A stretch of 64,000 nt of DNA. It comes from Bin76 sp963665765. Lineage in GTDB: Bacteria; Actinomycetota; Acidimicrobiia; Spongiisociales; ZC4RG35. Position numbers and translations under genes: made by a program. The stretch is taken from positions 930,001 to 994,000 of the forward strand of contig OY762464.1 in assembly GCA_963665765.1 (NCBI GenBank). Direction: 5' to 3'. Below are positions 1 to 9,187 of this stretch, piece by piece (position 1 is the first letter of the stretch; each line of letters begins with the position of its first letter). The notes under the pieces are model-generated. The model did no database searches and had not been told where the DNA came from. It saw nothing but the letters and a program-made list of their open reading frames with translations.

Positions 1-1
1 T

Positions 2-1393
2 CGGAGATTGCTGGACAGACGAACCGAGCGGCAGGGCAAAGTGCCTTGGGCGTTCTTGAGGGTGTTGTTCTTGGCGAGGAAACTCGATCGACAGCTCGAG
101 CGTGGACTTCCCGTCCAGGGCATGCAGTCTTCCTCGGAACGATTTCTTCCTCGTCTGATTGCTCGCACCTCGGTGTTGGCACAGAAAATTCCGGTGTTCA
201 CCGTGATAGTGGCTCTCATTCTGGGGGGGCTTGGGGTGTGGGGCCTCAGCCAACTGGAGACCCGCTTTTCCTTTACCGACTTTCTGCCCGAGGACGCCCC
301 CGGCATCCAGGCTCTGAACATCCTCCAAGAAGATTTCGGCGGAGGCTTGGGAGAATCCGCCCAAGTCCTGATCGAAGGAGAAGACTTGGCTTCCCCGCAG
401 ATCCACAACGCCTTGGTCTCCGCCAGCGATGGCCTGGCCGAAGTGGACAACGTGGTGCTCTTTGAAACACCGCGGGGCAACGTCCCGTCGGTTACCTCTC
501 CGATTTCCGTGCTGTCATTTCTCACCAGTGGCGGCCCCCAGGGACCTCCCAATGAGTCGGTCATGTCAGCAGGCCGCCTGGCGGACCTGGGTGACGATCT
601 TTCGGTGAGCGCCGGCGCGGAGGTCACCCCGCTATGGAACGCTCTGATGGAAGCGGCGCCCGGCCAAGCTCGGGGCGTGCTACACCGAACCGAGCAAGGA
701 TACGACGCTTTGGTTTTCGACATAGGAACCCAGGCAGGAGAGACGGGTGCAGGTCAGCTCCGGCAGGATTTGCTGGATAACTTCTCGACGGTCTCGGATC
801 TGGGGATAAGTGTGGTCGTCACCTCGTCGGAAATAATCTCCGACGTGATCGTCACTGAACTTGCCGAGTCCCAAACCAGGTCGTTGCTCATTACTTTGGT
901 GGTCGCCACCCTGGTGTTGATGATCAGCTTCTGGTCAGAAAATCGCCGACCCTTCCTGGGTGTGATCACCATGGTCCCGGTGGCCCTGGTGGTGTTTTGG
1001 ACCTATGGACTGATGCACATCACCGGCATTCCCTTCGGGCCGGTGACAGCAACCCTGGCTGCCTTGGCGGTGGGGATCGGAGTGCCCTATACCATCCACA
1101 TCGCCCGTCGGTTCGAAGAGGATCGGATTCGCTATGAGGATCTCAACGAAGCACTGCGTTCTACCTCCCGGCACACCGGGGGGGCTTTGGCAGGATCAGC
1201 CTTCACCACCATGGCCGGATTCGGGATTCTCATGACCTCCACCCTGAAACCCTTTCAGCAGATGGGCCAGGTGACGGTTTACGCCATCGGGTTATCACTG
1301 ATCGGGGCGGTGCTGGTGCTGCCTTCCATGCTGGCCCTGTGGGAAAGCTGGCACCGTCGCCGCACCAACTCGGCGCCCGAGCCGGCCGGATAG
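2..1393 (+). CDS. RND/MMPL-family exporter, C-terminal part (cut by window start)
   Basis: Membrane exporter of the RND superfamily (MMPL/HAE3-like); substrate unknown. The reading frame is open to the left edge, so the true start lies outside. Visible are one transmembrane segment at about residues 63-82, a roughly 200-residue extracytoplasmic domain (FSFTDFLPEDAPG onward), then about five more segments ending at LPSMLALW. This is the layout of the second half of such proteins. The usual GxGVDY motif of a transmembrane helix reads GIGVPYTIH here, so the conserved Asp is replaced by Pro; coupling may differ or rely on the missing half. No partner gene is visible. Confidence 0.8.
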   Translation, partial: RRLLDRRTERQGKVPWAFLRVLFLARKLDRQLERGLPVQGMQSSSERFLPRLIARTSVLAQKIPVFTVIVALILGGLGVWGLSQLETRFSFTDFLPEDAPGIQALNILQEDFGGGLGESAQVLIEGEDLASPQIHNALVSASDGLAEVDNVVLFETPRGNVPSVTSPISVLSFLTSGGPQGPPNESVMSAGRLADLGDDLSVSAGAEVTPLWNALMEAAPGQARGVLHRTEQGYDALVFDIGTQAGETGAGQLRQDLLDNFSTVSDLGISVVVTSSEIISDVIVTELAESQTRSLLITLVVATLVLMISFWSENRRPFLGVITMVPVALVVFWTYGLMHITGIPFGPVTATLAALAVGIGVPYTIHIARRFEEDRIRYEDLNEALRSTSRHTGGALAGSAFTTMAGFGILMTSTLKPFQQMGQVTVYAIGLSLIGAVLVLPSMLALWESWHRRRTNSAPEPAG

Positions 1394-1496
1394 TCTCAAG
1401 CTCTCCGGCTTCGGGGGGGGAGCAGTCGGAAATCCGGCGTATAGTGTTTCGGATCGTGCTGGGCCAAGTTGGTCAGCCGTGGGGTCTTGGTTGGGG

Positions 1497-1557
1497 CACC
1501 AGTTGGGGGTTGTGATTACAACTCCGTATGAAAACGGAGACAACACCTCAACTGGTG
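1497..1557. other. Long near-perfect hairpin
   Basis: The arms CACCAGTTG and CAACTGGTG close a 61-base inverted repeat. The outer stem of about 17 pairs has one mismatch and one bulge, and an inner stem CTCCGT/ACGGAG lies around a 6-base loop. It sits about 100 bases after the exporter stop and before an IS1-type remnant. It could be a terminator (GATTTT follows), a processed RNA, or an element end. The rest of 1394-1680 shows no recognisable gene. Confidence 0.55.
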
Positions 1558-1680
1558 GATTTTCACCTACCCGCGTAGCCTCTAAGCCGGTGTAAGGATC
1601 AGCACCGGGCGTGTCGCACAGGTAGCGACGGTCGTGCTCGTAATCTGCCCGGTCGTAGCCAGCTGGGTTTTCCACAAGCG

Positions 1681-2323
1681 GTGGACAACCCAGCCAGGAG
1701 ATCAACGCCGGACGGGCATGCGCCCGATTACCAAGACCAAACTCTCCGCGATCTGAAATGTCGCCGGGTTCAGACTGACGAAATCTGGAGCTTTGTGTAC
1801 GCCAAGAAAGAAGCGGACACGGAGAATCCCGAAGCGGGTGACGTGTGGACATGGGTTGCGATCTGCGAGGATTCGAAGCTCGTGGCGACATGGTGGATAG
1901 GTGACCGCACCTACGACACCGGCGTTGTGTTCATGGAAGATTTGGCATCCCGTATGGCCGGTCCGATCCAGTTGACCACTGACGGGCTCAGCGCCTACCT
2001 CGAAGCCGTTAACGATGCGTTTGGTGACTGGAAGGTTGACCATCGCATCCTCAAGCGCAAATATCCGAAGGCGACCACCGCCCGTACCAGCTACGTCGAA
2101 CGGCAGTATCTGACGATGCGGATGAACACGCGCCGTTACGTCCGAGCCACTAATGCCTTCTCAAAGAAACTCGTCAACCATGCCCATGCAGTAGCCCTTC
2201 ATGGACTACAACTACTGCCGTCCCCACAAATCGCTGAAAGGGCGGACACCCGCTCAAGTCGCAGGTGTCACCAACCGCCGGTGGGACTACACCGATATCA
2301 TCCGGCTCGTTGATTCAAACTGA
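1681..2323 (+). pseudogene. IS1-type transposase remnant (frameshifted, N-terminus missing)
   Basis: Remnant of a DDE transposase of the IS1-like group. The frame from 1681 carries LRDLKCRRVQTDEIWSFVYA, then AGDVWTWVAI, LTTDGLSAYLEAV and TSYVERQYLTMRMNTRR, all hallmarks of this group. The normal N-terminal helix-turn-helix is absent. Near 2200 the frame breaks: in the next frame the sequence continues as MDYNYCRPHKSLKGRTP and WDYTDIIRLVD up to a TGA at 2321-2323. Deletion and frameshift make it inactive. It ends five bases from the stop of the FGGY kinase on the other strand. Clear terminal repeats were not found. Confidence 0.8.
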
Positions 2324-2327
2324 ACCA

Positions 2328-3899
2328 CTACCCCACCCGCGACAATCGCTGGCTGATTGGTCTTTGCATCGCCACGCTGTCCCGGTAAACCGCCATGAGA
2401 TCTTCGTAGAGAGCAACATTGTCTGGATCAGGTACGGTCATTGGCCCCTTCGGGACTTCCGGAGGCCGAGGGTCCTCTCCATAGAACATTGCCTTGGCCA
2501 GCAAGGCCGCGCCATATGCCGCTGATGAAGGCGGGCCGAGACGCAGGGGCCGGTCCAGAATCTCTGCTACGATCGAAACCCACACCGCGCTACGCGCCCC
2601 TCCGCCAATGATGGACAAGTCAGAGTTGGCTCCGATGCTCTCCCCGAACTCGTCCACGCAATGACGCAGGGACATAGCGACACCCTCGAAGACTGCTCGA
2701 GCGAAGTGCGCCAAGGAGTGTGCGGTGGTAACCCCGAGAAAGTCGGCCCGCACATCAGGGTCGTAGAAAGGCGAGCGTTCACCACTGAGGTACGGATGGA
2801 AGATCAGGCCACCGGCGCCCGGGTTCACGGTGGCCGCCATGCTGTCCATGAGTTGATAACCCTCCTGGCCTAAGGCATCCCCAACCGATCCGTGTCCCGT
2901 TAGGAAGGCATCGCGAAACCACCGGGCACTGGCCGCTCCTGATGCGGTGGCCATAACCCTGATCCATTTATCCCGATGCAGGTACGGATAATTGATTATG
3001 CCGCCCTCGGGTCTCGGGCGGGCGGCAACAGTTAGTACGTTGCCCGAAGATCCAAGTTTTAGGAGAACGTCGCCGCTGCTCCAAGCCCCTGCGGCGAGAG
3101 CCTCACACATGGTGTCCCCGGTGCCGACTGCGACGGGAGTGCCCTGCCTGAGACCGGTGAGGGCGGAGATATCCTCGCTAATCCGTCCCAACATTGCAGT
3201 GGGCTCTCGTACCTGCGGAGCATTGTCGGTGGGAGACCAACCTAGCCTGCCCAGCAGTTCCGGTGACCACTTTGCCGATCTGACATTGTACATTTGTGTT
3301 CCCGTGGCATCGTAGGGGTCAGTGCCTAACTCTCCGGTCAGTTTGAACGCCACATAGTCTTTCGTGACAGCCCATGTCGTGGCACGGCTCCAAGACTCAG
3401 GATCGTTCTCTTTTATCCACATGAACTGAGCGAGTGTCCAGCCCGCTAGTGGTGGGTGGAGTGTCAGTTCCAGAATCCGCTGACCTGATTCCACATCAAG
3501 AGCGCGAGCTTGGGCCGCGGCCCGGGTATCCGACCAATGGATGACTGGCCTGACCGGCCTTTTAGAGGAGTCGAGCAACGCTGCATTGTGCGCCGGCCCG
3601 CACACCGCAAGAGCCCCAACTCGCTTTGGATCGACATTTGCCTTGCTCATGCAGATCCTGATGGCTCTCGCCGATGCTTCAAACCAAACGTCAGCGTCAA
3701 CAACCGTTAGGCCAGGACCTGGTCTTTCCACTGTGTATGGAACCTCTGACCTTGAGACTCCCCGACTTTTGGAATCAATTGCTAGGACTTTGACAGAACT
3801 TGAGCCGACGTCAACGCCGATCATGACATTTTCGGTACTGCGGCTGGTCATTTTGGAATAGTCAAGACCGCTACCGGTCGGTGACGGCAGGAGGGTCAA
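2328..3899 (-). CDS. FGGY-family carbohydrate kinase (xylulokinase-like)
   Basis: ATP-dependent sugar or polyol kinase of the FGGY family, closest in look to xylulokinases. Seen are the N-terminal phosphate-binding segment GVDVGSSSVKVLAID, the glycine-rich TGDTMCEALAAGA and LGSSGNV loops, and the C-terminal adenosine motif GGGARSAVW. Length (about 505-523 residues) is normal. The longest frame starts with TTG at 3899, overlapping the regulator stop by four bases; ATG at 3851 or 3824 (MIGVDVG) is equally plausible because no start has a good ribosome site. As last gene of the catabolic locus it probably phosphorylates the imported substrate or an oxidised product. The exact sugar cannot be told. 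Confidence 0.85.
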   Translation of the reverse strand: MTLLPSPTGSGLDYSKMTSRSTENVMIGVDVGSSSVKVLAIDSKSRGVSRSEVPYTVERPGPGLTVVDADVWFEASARAIRICMSKANVDPKRVGALAVCGPAHNAALLDSSKRPVRPVIHWSDTRAAAQARALDVESGQRILELTLHPPLAGWTLAQFMWIKENDPESWSRATTWAVTKDYVAFKLTGELGTDPYDATGTQMYNVRSAKWSPELLGRLGWSPTDNAPQVREPTAMLGRISEDISALTGLRQGTPVAVGTGDTMCEALAAGAWSSGDVLLKLGSSGNVLTVAARPRPEGGIINYPYLHRDKWIRVMATASGAASARWFRDAFLTGHGSVGDALGQEGYQLMDSMAATVNPGAGGLIFHPYLSGERSPFYDPDVRADFLGVTTAHSLAHFARAVFEGVAMSLRHCVDEFGESIGANSDLSIIGGGARSAVWVSIVAEILDRPLRLGPPSSAAYGAALLAKAMFYGEDPRPPEVPKGPMTVPDPDNVALYEDLMAVYRDSVAMQRPISQRLSRVG

Positions 3900-4660
3900 G
3901 CTGGTGAAAGCTGGCGCATCGCTATGTCAAAGGTTAAGTCCGATGGTGGTGCAGCTTCTAGCTCGAACGTGAATCTGTCCCCGCGGTAGAAGGCTTCCGT
4001 AAAACGTAGTGGCCGGCCATCGTCCCCGAACCCGAGGCCATGAATCTCAAGGAGGGCGGCGCCAATCTCAGTTTGCAGGAGGCCTGCGTGCATGTCGCTG
4101 GCCAAGGTGGCGGAGACTGTGTCTCGCACGGTAACCACTTTCGCTCCAACTGCCGTCATAGCTTTCGTCAACGAACCGGTGAGATCCTGTTCGAGGATCA
4201 TCGAGTAGGCACTAGGTAGAAAAGTGTCATGAAGGGCGACGGGCTCCCCGGTTACCATCCGCACCCTTTTTATCCGAATCGCCCGACCCGACCCGATCTC
4301 GCGGAGGGCGGCGAGGACAGGAGCCGGTGGCAGCACCAGGTCGGCTATCAGCACTCTCGTCGAGTGCTGGAGTCCCAGGCTTTCCATGGCAGCCGAAAAG
4401 CTCAGCTTGGTAGAAAGCCCGTGGTGTATACGCTGCGAGTTGACATAAGTGCCCATGCCTTGTTTGCGGAACAAGACGCCCGAGGATACGAGGCGATCCA
4501 CCGCCTTACGAGCTGTCATTCGACTTACCCGGTAGCGTTCGGCAAGGCCTACCTCGGAGGGGATCTTGTCACCGGCGCTCAGTTCCCCTTGCACGATCAG
4601 GCCCTGAATACCCTGTTCAATCTGGACGTACAGGGGAATGGGAGAACTGCGATTTAACAT
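3896..4660 (-). CDS. GntR/HutC-family transcriptional regulator
   Basis: Local regulator of the GntR superfamily, HutC subfamily. Residues 1-75 form the winged helix-turn-helix: PLYVQIEQGIQGLI, LSAGDKIPSEVGLAERY, VSRMTARKAVDRL and GMGTYV. Residues 90-250 are a UTRA-type effector domain (HDTFLP, LLEIHGLGF, RFTEAFYRGDRFTFE). It lies 44 bases after the flavoenzyme gene and overlaps the kinase start, so it belongs to the operon and may regulate itself. Probable targets are three related pseudo-palindromes at 10233, 13606 and 14700. Its effector is probably the pathway sugar or sugar phosphate (inference). Confidence 0.9.
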   Translation of the reverse strand: MLNRSSPIPLYVQIEQGIQGLIVQGELSAGDKIPSEVGLAERYRVSRMTARKAVDRLVSSGVLFRKQGMGTYVNSQRIHHGLSTKLSFSAAMESLGLQHSTRVLIADLVLPPAPVLAALREIGSGRAIRIKRVRMVTGEPVALHDTFLPSAYSMILEQDLTGSLTKAMTAVGAKVVTVRDTVSATLASDMHAGLLQTEIGAALLEIHGLGFGDDGRPLRFTEAFYRGDRFTFELEAAPPSDLTFDIAMRQLSPA

Positions 4661-4704
4661 GGATACGGAAAAGAGACGCTCGGTGCCGGAGAATAGCAGC
4701 CCAT

Positions 4705-6117
4705 TTACTCGGCAAGAAGGACGCCGGGATTCAACACCGAGTTTGGGTCAAACTCGGCTGCGATTCTCTTCAGAACCCCAGCAGCACTGTCACCGATTGA
4801 CAGTGGGGTGAATTCCGCCTTGAGTCGACCCATTCCATGATGGTGGCCTAGTGACGCCCCCGCCTCTGCCGCCTCCTCCATGATCCTTCGCCACGCCGAC
4901 CGGTAGAGAGACTCGAGTTCCTGGGCGGTCGGCGCTTGGAGCAAGAACGTGAAATAAAGGGCGATGCCCACATCGAAGACATGCGAGTAGTGACAGCGCA
5001 CCCACTCCGCGGTTTGGGCAATGGCGCCTACCACTGCCTCGTAAACGTTTGACGCCTGACTCCAAAGAGCTGATACCTCGGAAGTATCGAATATCACGTC
5101 GGTTCCCCAAGACCTGCGCTTACCAAGAACATCCTCGAAGGTCTGCACCGCGCCGAGCCGGTTGTTCCACCAATGCTCTCCGTATTCGGCATGAATCTCC
5201 GCAGCGCCCATCTCCGAGGCCAGATCACGAATCGTATCCGATCGTCCCACCATGCCAGGGATCCCGCCTTTGAAACCCACGACCGAGACGCACCCCTCCT
5301 GGATGCCAAGCGGGGCGAAGGCAGCTTCGGTGTCAGTCACGTCCCATCCTCGGAGGACGGTGGGATGTGCGCCGCTGTGATGCACCAGCCGGGCAAAATC
5401 CAGAGTGTCTTCGAAATTCTTGAACCTGAATGCCTCCCAGTGCGGATTATGCCATGCCGGAGCGCAGGCTAAGAAGACCCTTGTTATAGCCGCCAGCCGA
5501 CCCTCGGCACCGATCAGCAGTCTCTTCAAATCTGGCCCCACTGATGAACGGGCCGACGGCGGGATGGTAAGGATGGTGCCATCACCGAGAACGGCTACTA
5601 TACCTACGACACGGTCTTCGATGAATCCGAACCCGTGGCTCGTCTGACCCGCTGAAGAGGTTGACAGCCATCCTCCGACGGTGGAGATGCCCATTGATTG
5701 CGGGTAGTGACCGAGGGTCAGACCATGCGCATTCAGGGCTTGTTCCAAGACATCGCCGTTTACCCCGGCTTCGACCTCCACCATCATCGAGACTGGATCG
5801 ATTCTGATTATCCGGTCAAGTCGGGTGGTTTCCAGGACGATGCACCCGGGAACGGGCATGGCTCCACCACATACACCGGATCCGGCACCCCTGATTACCA
5901 GGGGTGTTTTTGTCTTATTAGCCCACCGGATGATCCCTGCCACTTCTTCGGTCGAGGAAGGCAGGACTACCGCCTCTGGCGTTGTGTCCAGTTCTCCCCT
6001 GGAATCGCGTACCCACTGTAGTGGCCAACTGTCACGCTGCCGGGCAGCCAGTTCCTGATGATCCTTCAGCAAAGAACGGGGCCCGACAATGCCGCTAATC
6101 GGGTGGTGCGCCGTCAC
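4705..6117 (-). CDS. VAO-family FAD oxidoreductase (alkylglycerone-phosphate synthase / D-2-hydroxyacid dehydrogenase type)
   Basis: Flavoenzyme with the FAD-binding type 4 (PCMH) fold. Residues 45-215 hold the FAD domain: TPEAVVLPSSTEEVAGII, PLVIRGAGSGVCGG, GHYPQSMGISTVGGWLST. The C-terminal cap ends with SLGHHHGMGRLK, a His-rich motif known from alkylglycerone-phosphate synthases and related D-lactate/glycolate dehydrogenases, and DPNSVLNPG. The GTG start at 6117 overlaps the rpiB stop (GTGA), a sign of coupled translation. In this sugar locus, oxidation of a hydroxy acid or polyol derivative is likelier than ether-lipid synthesis, but this is inference. Confidence 0.8.
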   Translation of the reverse strand: MTAHHPISGIVGPRSLLKDHQELAARQRDSWPLQWVRDSRGELDTTPEAVVLPSSTEEVAGIIRWANKTKTPLVIRGAGSGVCGGAMPVPGCIVLETTRLDRIIRIDPVSMMVEVEAGVNGDVLEQALNAHGLTLGHYPQSMGISTVGGWLSTSSAGQTSHGFGFIEDRVVGIVAVLGDGTILTIPPSARSSVGPDLKRLLIGAEGRLAAITRVFLACAPAWHNPHWEAFRFKNFEDTLDFARLVHHSGAHPTVLRGWDVTDTEAAFAPLGIQEGCVSVVGFKGGIPGMVGRSDTIRDLASEMGAAEIHAEYGEHWWNNRLGAVQTFEDVLGKRRSWGTDVIFDTSEVSALWSQASNVYEAVVGAIAQTAEWVRCHYSHVFDVGIALYFTFLLQAPTAQELESLYRSAWRRIMEEAAEAGASLGHHHGMGRLKAEFTPLSIGDSAAGVLKRIAAEFDPNSVLNPGVLLAE

Positions 6118-6569
6118 TTTAGCTGTCTGCCGGTATCCAATTCGACCAGCTTCTTAACCTTGCGGGCTGACCGACCACCCTCGAATTCCGATGCCAACCA
6201 GTGCTCCAGCACCTTGTCGGCGACTTGTGGACCGATGATTTGGGCGCCCAGAGCGAGAATCTGCGCGTTATTGCTCTTCCTGGCGCGCTCGGCCGAGTAC
6301 GGATCATGGCAGCAGGCGGCACGCACGCCGGCAACCTTGTTGGCGGCGATAGCCATTCCGATTCCGGTGCCGCAAACCAGGATTCCCCGGTCGATCTCCT
6401 CCTCTGCGACGGCAGTGGCGAGTTGGCTGGCAACATCAGGATAATCTATGTCGTCGGTTGGTCCGGAGCATCCGAAGTCGATCGGGCTGTGGCCCAACTC
6501 GACCAGTCGATGTTTGATGTGCTCTTTCAAAGCAAATCCGTTGGCGTCACTTCCTATCGGGATCCTCAT
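6114..6569 (-). CDS. RpiB/LacAB-family sugar-phosphate isomerase
   Basis: Aldose-ketose isomerase of the RpiB family, 151 residues, the usual size. Seen are the start MRIPIGSDANGFALKEHI, the catalytic-cysteine segment ILVCGTGIGMAIAANKV, and the phosphate-binding stretch SAERARKSNNAQILALGA. Members isomerise ribose 5-phosphate, allose 6-phosphate, galactose 6-phosphate or tetrose phosphates. Because it sits in a catabolic operon with a kinase and a transporter, a pathway-specific phosphate is likelier than housekeeping ribose 5-phosphate. ATGA overlap with the YjbQ gene upstream and GTGA overlap with the flavoenzyme gene downstream indicate one transcript. Confidence 0.9.
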   Translation of the reverse strand: MRIPIGSDANGFALKEHIKHRLVELGHSPIDFGCSGPTDDIDYPDVASQLATAVAEEEIDRGILVCGTGIGMAIAANKVAGVRAACCHDPYSAERARKSNNAQILALGAQIIGPQVADKVLEHWLASEFEGGRSARKVKKLVELDTGRQLK

Positions 6570-6973
6570 GCTCCACCATCTAGTAATCTGACAAAGACCT
6601 TTCGAGTACGAGGACCGTCGAATTCGAGGAAGATGATTCGCTGATACGTGCCCAAGGAGAGGCGCTTCTCCGAGTGATGCAAGGAGAGGCTCGTCCCGGC
6701 GAGGGAGCTGAGGAGGTGCGCCTCCGAATTCGGGTTGTTCTCCTCAAAGTGTTCGAAGGGACCATGCCCCGAGGGCCACCGTTTGGCCAGTTGAATGTAG
6801 TCCCGGAGCATCGCATCGTCACCCGGCCCGAGCACTAGCCCGACTGTTGTATGGGGAGTGCTGACCAGCACCAGGCCCTTTCCTGTACCGGCCAGCGCCT
6901 CTGTAACCAGATCGGTAATGTCGAAGGCATCGAGATTTGCCCTAGTCTTGAGTTCAAACACGTTCTCGGTCAT
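6566..6973 (-). CDS. YjbQ/UPF0047 family protein
   Basis: Small protein of the YjbQ (UPF0047) family, about 135 residues. The signature STPHTTVGLVL, the central HSEKRLSLGTYQ and the end FLEFDGPRTRKVFV are present. Family members bind metal and some show weak thiamine-phosphate synthase activity; the physiological role is unsettled. ATG at 6973 overlaps the E2 stop (ATGA) and is preferred to the GTG at 6979. Its place beside thiamine-diphosphate-dependent E1 genes is suggestive: it could help supply or repair that cofactor or remove a phosphorylated by-product, but nothing in the sequence proves it. Confidence 0.85.
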   Translation of the reverse strand: MTENVFELKTRANLDAFDITDLVTEALAGTGKGLVLVSTPHTTVGLVLGPGDDAMLRDYIQLAKRWPSGHGPFEHFEENNPNSEAHLLSSLAGTSLSLHHSEKRLSLGTYQRIIFLEFDGPRTRKVFVRLLDGGA

Positions 6974-8139
6974 GACCACACACTTCCTTTGATTAGCTCC
7001 AGATTGGCGGTAACAGCCGACAGGAATCGCGCCGCAGTCATACCGTCCAGAGCGCGATGGTCGGCTGACAACGACAGAACCGCAGTCGGCCGAATTCTGA
7101 TCTCTCCCTCGACTGCAACGACCTGCTCCCCCGTCTTACCCACCGCCAGTATGAACGGGTCCGGTTGGTTAATGATGGGGTGGAATCTATCGATTCCGAA
7201 CATGCCCAGGTTGGTGACCACCATTGACCGAGGTCCGTGATCGCTGGTAGTCAACTTCTGTTCAGCGGCGCGCTGTATTGCCTTGCGGAGCCGGCTCTGA
7301 ATGTCGGATAGAGTCGACTCCCTCAGATCGGCGAGGACCGGCACCAGCAGGCCTTCGTCGGTGGCAACGGCGACCCCGATGGCTATCTCCTCCCGAGGAA
7401 CCAATCCGTCGTCATGATAAGAGACGTTCAGTGCGGAGTGCTCTCGAAGAGCTAGAACGCAAGCGGCCACTACATAGGCAGTGATGCTACGACGCTCACC
7501 CGATCCTTGGCGGTGGGAGAGCACGGCCGTCATGTCGACGACCATGTCGAGGTAGAAGTGCGGAACGCTACGTTTGCTTCTTGTTGTGGCGTCCGCGACG
7601 GCCTTTTGTAACCGGCTCAGCTGCGGACGATCCGACGTCGTTGCTCTTGTCTCCCGGAAGAAGGCTTCGACATCTTCGGCTGAGACTCTTCCTCCGAATG
7701 CCGACACGACTTCGGCAATGTCGACTCCCAGTTCTCGCGCCCTTCTCCTTGCCAGCGGAGAGGCTCCCCTCACCTGAGCGCGCTGGCGGATCGACTTGTG
7801 GGGGAGGTTCGATGTGAGTCCGTTATTGGACGAGCTTGGCTTGCCGTTCCCGGTCGTCTGGGCATCGGGGGGCACCTTGGACCGCTCCACCAACAAGTTG
7901 CCGACGCGTTGCCCGGGCATCACCGGGGAGTTGGCGCCGACCAGGATTTTCTCGACTACCCCATTAACGAACGCCTCCACGTCAACCTCCGCTTTCTCTG
8001 TGTCCACAACGAAGAGCACATCTCCGTTTCTCACCGAGTCTCCCTCCTCAACCTGCCACTCGATCAGGCGGGCTTCTGCTATAGCCTCCCCGACCTGGGG
8101 AACAACAATCGCAATTCGGGCAAACTCCGGCTCATCCAT
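6970..8139 (-). CDS. 2-oxo acid dehydrogenase complex E2 (dihydrolipoamide acyltransferase)
   Basis: E2 core of a 2-oxo acid (or acetoin) dehydrogenase complex. It passes the acyl group from the E1 lipoamide intermediate to CoA. Domains in order: one lipoyl domain (residues 8-85, lysine in VVDTEKAEVDVEA), a Ser/Asn-rich linker, a peripheral subunit-binding domain (ASPLARRRARELGVDIAEV), and a catalytic domain ending with the active-site motif SADHRALDGMTAARFL. Length 389 is normal for a single-lipoyl E2. It overlaps the E1 beta gene by eight bases. No E3 gene lies nearby, so a shared E3 from elsewhere is needed. Confidence 0.92.
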   Translation of the reverse strand: MDEPEFARIAIVVPQVGEAIAEARLIEWQVEEGDSVRNGDVLFVVDTEKAEVDVEAFVNGVVEKILVGANSPVMPGQRVGNLLVERSKVPPDAQTTGNGKPSSSNNGLTSNLPHKSIRQRAQVRGASPLARRRARELGVDIAEVVSAFGGRVSAEDVEAFFRETRATTSDRPQLSRLQKAVADATTRSKRSVPHFYLDMVVDMTAVLSHRQGSGERRSITAYVVAACVLALREHSALNVSYHDDGLVPREEIAIGVAVATDEGLLVPVLADLRESTLSDIQSRLRKAIQRAAEQKLTTSDHGPRSMVVTNLGMFGIDRFHPIINQPDPFILAVGKTGEQVVAVEGEIRIRPTAVLSLSADHRALDGMTAARFLSAVTANLELIKGSVWS

Positions 8140-9187
8140 GGATCACATATCTGATTTTCTTGAGGATGCGATCCTCGGTTGGCACCGACGCTCTCTCCAA
8201 CGGGGGTGAGAAGGGGATCGGGATGTCGTCGGCCGAGAGGCGTGCTATGGGAGCGTCGATGCTGTAGAAGGCCCGACGGATTACCTCGGAGATGATCCAT
8301 GTACCCCAACCTCCACGAGAAGGGTTCTCTTCCACGATCAAGAGTCGATTCGTCTTCTCGACCGAACCCACGACCAGGTCGACATCGAATGGCACCAGCG
8401 TCCTGGGATCAATCACCTCCACGGAAATGCCCTCGTCCTCCAACGTAGTGGCAGCATTTAGGACATGGTGCAGTACAACATTGTTGGCCACAACCGTGAT
8501 GTCCTCGCCCTGTCGCTTTATATCGCCGACGCCGATCGGCACCAGATACTCCCCTTTGGGAACTTCGCCAATGCTTGTCTGCTCGTGCTGAATCGTTCGG
8601 CCGCGGCTGCCATAGAGGTGTTTGTGCACGATGAACAGCACGACGTTGTCGTCTCGTATAGCCGACTTCAGGAGGCCTTTAGCGTCGTAAGGATTGCTTG
8701 GGGTGACGATCTTGATGCCGGGAAGGCCGAAGAAGAGGCTTTCCATTGAGTTGGCGTGCTGGGCGCCCCTTCCCGAGGCTCCAGTCGGTAGCTGAATGAC
8801 CAGGGGGATCTTGACTTGCCCACCGGACATGTAGCGGAGCTTGGAAGCCTGCTGGATTATCTGGTCGGCTGCGGTGAAGAGAAAGTCGCCATATTGCATG
8901 TCCACTACTGGCCGCAACCCTTCCATGGCTGCCCCGATTGCCAAACCGAGAAACCCATTCTCCGAGATCGGGGTATTCAAAACCCGATCGGAGCCCATGT
9001 CTTCTGCTAGACCCAGGGTTACCAGAAACGCTCCGCCAACCACGATGTCCTCTCCCAGCACCAGTACCCGGTCGTCCGCAGTCATCTCCTCGCGAAGCGC
9101 CTCTCGCATGGCTTCGACGATTGTCAGATTGCGGCTTCCTTCCGCCCGGACAATCGGAGGGGCCGTTGTCAGGTCAGGCATAGACAT
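8132..9187 (-). CDS. 2-oxo acid dehydrogenase E1 component, beta subunit
   Basis: Beta subunit of the thiamine-diphosphate-dependent E1, paired with the alpha subunit just upstream. Visible are the family start TIVEAMREALREEM, DRVLVLGEDIVVGGAFLVT, TPISENGFLGLAIGAA, PTGASGRGAQHANSME and the C-terminal VIDPRTLVPFDVD. The ATG at 9187 has AGAGG six bases upstream and overlaps the alpha stop; the longer frame to 9205 and the ATG at 9181 are alternatives. The alpha2beta2 type covers pyruvate, branched-chain and acetoin enzymes, and the sequence alone does not separate them. The true substrate is probably a keto compound made in this pathway. Confidence 0.9.
   Translation of the reverse strand: MSMPDLTTAPPIVRAEGSRNLTIVEAMREALREEMTADDRVLVLGEDIVVGGAFLVTLGLAEDMGSDRVLNTPISENGFLGLAIGAAMEGLRPVVDMQYGDFLFTAADQIIQQASKLRYMSGGQVKIPLVIQLPTGASGRGAQHANSMESLFFGLPGIKIVTPSNPYDAKGLLKSAIRDDNVVLFIVHKHLYGSRGRTIQHEQTSIGEVPKGEYLVPIGVGDIKRQGEDITVVANNVVLHHVLNAATTLEDEGISVEVIDPRTLVPFDVDLVVGSVEKTNRLLIVEENPSRGGWGTWIISEVIRRAFYSIDAPIARLSADDIPIPFSPPLERASVPTEDRILKKIRYVIHG

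Noticed and set aside
1295..1891. 198-residue minus-strand reading frame opposite the exporter end and IS remnant
   Set aside because: No family features, low-complexity composition, and it overlaps two plus-strand features; taken as a shadow frame.
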